From assembly GCA_900291925.1 (NCBI GenBank), contig UWYS01000011.1, forward strand, positions 124,001-188,000: a DNA stretch of 64,000 nt, read 5' to 3'. A program made the position numbers and the translations under genes. The notes under the pieces are model-generated. The model was given only the letters and a program-made list of their open reading frames with translations, had not been told where the DNA came from and made no database searches. This document shows, in pieces, positions 61,363 to 64,000 of the stretch. Source of the DNA: Thecaphora thlaspeos. Taxonomy: Eukaryota > Basidiomycota > Ustilaginomycetes > Urocystidales > Glomosporiaceae. How positions within the stretch are numbered: position 1 is the stretch's first letter; each line of letters opens with the position of its first letter.

Positions 61363-63125
61363 AGTGATTTGCGTCGGTCGTGGTTAGTCAAGGTCGTGAA
61401 GGATCGTCGGTCTCTTCCTTAGCCGCGGTCGCCGCGGTCGCAATGAGGGGCGGAGGCACAGAGAGCGAGAGGCTGGTGATCGAGGGGATGCACGATCGAG
61501 CGAAGAAGCAACGGGCAAGACCAGCACGTGGAAGGCCCAAGTCCGAAGAATGTTCGAGATCTCGCTCAATCTTCAGCGACGATAACGCGGGCGAGCTGTC
61601 CAGCGGAGGAGCGAAGGCGAGTCGAAGCGTAACGGCGGCGTCAAAGACGGGAAGGAAGGGAGAGAGGTGGTTTGCGAGCGATGACGAGCAGACCGATGGA
61701 ACGAGATGAGGTTGAGGATGGATGTGAGGGTGGAGGGTGCGGGGGGGTATGGGCTGACGGGCGGGCTGGAGCTGGTAGGTGCGAGCGAAGAGAGGGGGAA
61801 CGAGCAATGGTACGTGGACACGGCAGAGGTGGGCGGGAACCAACGGCGCAACGGGAGAGAGAGCAGCGCGGGTGTGGTGCCTGCTCGAGCGGCGCCAGGG
61901 CAGGTTGCGCTATCAAGACTAGGCCACGCCGGCCGGTGCAGGCCCATCCGCACGATGGCTCGACCCAAGCTCTGGCTAGGCTGGCCCGCCTGCCTGCTTT
62001 GCCAGCGCGCAGCGCCAGGCGAGGGCCAGAGCGGTGCGTGCAGCTGCAGGCGGGCCAACGCCGAGCCGGGCGGACGCGCTGCCGCCCACAACTCAAAAAA
62101 AGAAAGAAATAAAATGCGTCCCTCGGCCCGCTGGCAGTCCTCCTGGCCTCCTCGCCCTGCGTTTCGACCACCTCGCTAGACCTCGCTGCCCGCTGCCCGT
62201 TGCCCGAGCTTCGGCTGTGGCATCCAGCGGGGGCAGGAAGGGGGAACTAGCGCTCGGCGTTGTCATCGTTTGTGGCCAACAGCCATCCGACGGCTAGGGC
62301 GTGCGGACATCTCTAGCTCGACGACCACGACGACAAGAAGGGAGGCAGAGAAAGGTGGACAAGGGAGGACTACAGACCAGGAGACGGAAGCCCAAGGACA
62401 ACGAGGAGGGGCGGCGAGCGCATCCGAGTCGGAAGAACAACGGACAAGGAAGGCGACGTCGCAGCGACTAGATCTCTGCAGTGGCACGTCGTCATCTGCA
62501 GCAGAAGACGGGTAGCAAAAAGGGGCGCCGCAGGCGAGCGAGCGTAGTCCCGAACTAGCTTGGCAGAGCACCGCCGGCGCCCTGCCGCTTGGTTCTTGCC
62601 TCTTCGGCCAGCGCCTTCTGCCGGGGACCCTCCATCTTCCCCTAGCTCCGTCCTCTCGAGACCGCCATCGATCCAAAAGCTCGTCCAGGCCGCGAACGGA
62701 TCCCGTTGCCTTCTTCGACTCGCTTCCGCCTGCCGCCCAACGAACACCAACTGAGGCACCATCATCAACAACCTCCACCATAGGCCGCCATACATGAGCA
62801 TATCTCAGCAGCGACGGGACTAGCGACGAGCGCTCGATGTTAGGGCAGTTATCAAGCCAGCGCATGCGTGCTCAAAGGCGGCCGCGAACTAGCCGGATCG
62901 ACAACGACCCATAGCTCGCTTCTTACAACCGACGTTGCACGCACCGCCCCGCTGTCTCTAGGTTGTCGTAACCAGTGGTCTATCTCGGCCGTCCCGCCTG
63001 TCGCGAGAGGTCAGACGGCCACAAACGACGGAGGCATCGGCGCATCGCCACTTTGAACACGGTGGAAGTAGCTGCTATCGCGATGCTCGGCGCTGGCCGG
63101 CGCCAACGAAGCCATTGTAGCTCAC
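61363..63125. promoter_or_regulatory. Long upstream region of the C2H2 gene
   Basis: About 1.76 kb between the C2H2 start and the 3' end of the last gene (both on the minus strand). High-GC ORFs occur on both strands but none has recognisable domains. Long leaders are common for fungal regulators; no gene supported. Confidence 0.45.
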
Positions 63126-63995
63126 TTAGCGCTCGGCGTAGACGACGACGTCAGAGGCAGAGATGCTTTCCTGCAGCAGTGACAATATACTGTCGTCCCT
63201 TGCCGCCTCCCATCACATCGGGAGGAGGAATGCATCCCAGAGTGGATGCTCGCGCCCTTCCAGGTCGGACGTGGAGGCGGAACGTCACCGACCAATTCTG
63301 CGGCCGCGGCAGAGAGGCAAACACGCCTCTCCAACGATAGCGGTGACGGCTGAGAAGATGACGGCCGCGACGACCGATACGACCAACCACGACCAAACAC
63401 GACAGTGTCCCTAGCGATCCGGAGCCTGTAGCGCGGAGACGTGGTACTCACTCTTGGTTTCGAGCGTGGCACGGGGAGCGGCCCGCTCGTTGGACTCTTC
63501 GATGTGCGAGTCCGAGGCGTGACCATCGGAACGAGTGCGCTTGCCGGTGATCTGCAGCGCGTTGTTATAGACGGGACCCGGCACGCCGGCATCGTCGCGG
63601 TCATCGTCATCCTGCTCGCTCCGACGAGCCCGCTTGCGCGACGAAGGGCCGGAGCTGTGGCTGCGTCCGCTGCTGCTGGACGGCGAGGGCGAGCGAGATC
63701 CGTGCGAATTGGGCGCGGGCGAGGTGGGTCGAGATGCCGAGGTAGGATAGGAGTTGTGGAGCGCAGAAGCAGCGTCGCGGCCAAGGGAGCTGATGCGCGG
63801 ACTGCCGAGCTGGGAGAAGCGCGCAACAGAGTCGCGGTAAGGCGAGAGCGCGCCGGGAAGGTGGTGGGCGAGTAAGGGTCGAGGCGAGCCAGTCGGTGAG
63901 CTGGTCCCTAGAGGGTGAGCAGATGACGGCTTGGGCGACGAGTAGGTGTGATACGGCCCCGCCGATGGAGGCAGTATTGGCGGAAGCCGACTCAT
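63126..63995 (-). CDS. Unknown protein, Ser/Pro-rich with basic nuclear-type motif, three exons
   Basis: Model: 63995-63452, 63349-63289, 63189-63126; introns 102 bp (GTGAGT...CTCAG, phase 1) and 99 bp (GTGACG...GACAG, phase 2); 222 residues. The first exon is Ser/Pro/Gly-rich (MSRLPPILPPSAGPYHTYSS) with short SP/TP repeats and a basic cluster SSRKRARRSEQDDDDRDD that looks like a nuclear localisation signal. The short last exon reads ILSLLQESISASDVVVYAER. Both introns have the size usual in this window, and all phases close to a stop codon, which supports the model. No domain recognised. The start ATG is six bases from the window edge, so an upstream start cannot be excluded. Confidence 0.5.
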
Positions 63996-64000
63996 GTCGG

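Noticed and set aside
1..64000. Search for CRISPR arrays, biosynthetic gene cluster or viral insertion
   Set aside because: No regularly spaced repeats, no core biosynthetic enzymes, and no viral-type proteins were seen; the genome is nuclear fungal.

Overview
The window is nuclear DNA from a filamentous or yeast-like basidiomycete fungus. The support is compact GC-rich coding sequence, frequent GT-AG introns of roughly 85-150 bp, long low-complexity (Ser/Gln/Gly/Asp-Glu) tails on housekeeping proteins, and protein families typical of fungi (LCL2, HUT1, SRP40, PMP3-like, AP-3 beta, kelch). The overall style suggests Ustilaginomycotina (smut and relatives), but that is inference from family resemblance only, not a database result.

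Layout. 1-12.3 kb: the 3' end of a VTS1-type SAM-domain RNA regulator; a retSDR/SDR16C-like dehydrogenase; a histidine-phosphatase (phosphoglycerate mutase-like) gene; a very large BCAS3-like WD40 gene with one intron; an AN1 zinc-finger gene; and a two-exon LCL2 gene. 12.5-13.4 kb: a decayed Fot1/Pogo DNA transposon with ~92-bp terminal inverted repeats. 13.7-27.8 kb: NAF1 (H/ACA snoRNP assembly), a four-exon API5-like gene, AP-3 beta, and a kelch-propeller gene. 28.7-34.7 kb: an accessory-looking stretch with two secreted-protein genes (one small, Cys-containing and multi-exon; one long, acidic and repeat-rich) and a second, shorter transposon copy. 34.9-48.5 kb: HSD10-like dehydrogenase, SRP40/NOLC1, a cysteine-free peroxiredoxin-like protein, SmD1, EXO1, AP-2 mu and a WrbA/PST2 quinone reductase. 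49-51.2 kb: an intron-containing tRNA-Asp(GTC) in an AT-rich island and a secreted GH43-like gene broken by a single in-frame TAG. 52.4-64 kb: HUT1 nucleotide-sugar transporter, a probable mitochondrial membrane protein, a PMP3-like membrane gene interrupted by a 34-base A homopolymer, a four-finger C2H2 transcription factor, and a three-exon gene of unknown function.

Most genes are conserved eukaryotic housekeeping genes covering RNA biology (VTS1, NAF1, SRP40, SMD1, API5), vesicle coats (AP-2 mu, AP-3 beta), autophagy or trafficking (BCAS3-like), ER function (LCL2, HUT1) and DNA repair (EXO1). They do not form an operon or a biosynthetic cluster. Several are divergently arranged and probably share promoter regions. 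TATA-like boxes lie 115-215 bp upstream of several start codons. The items most worth following up are the transposon pair sitting just upstream of two genes, the nonsense-disrupted glycosidase, the poly(A) tract that could switch reading frames, the Cys-free peroxiredoxin fold, the repeated SIRGAA-like motif in the API5 tail, and the two secreted proteins. Exon structures were assigned by eye from splice consensus, phase and family conservation.
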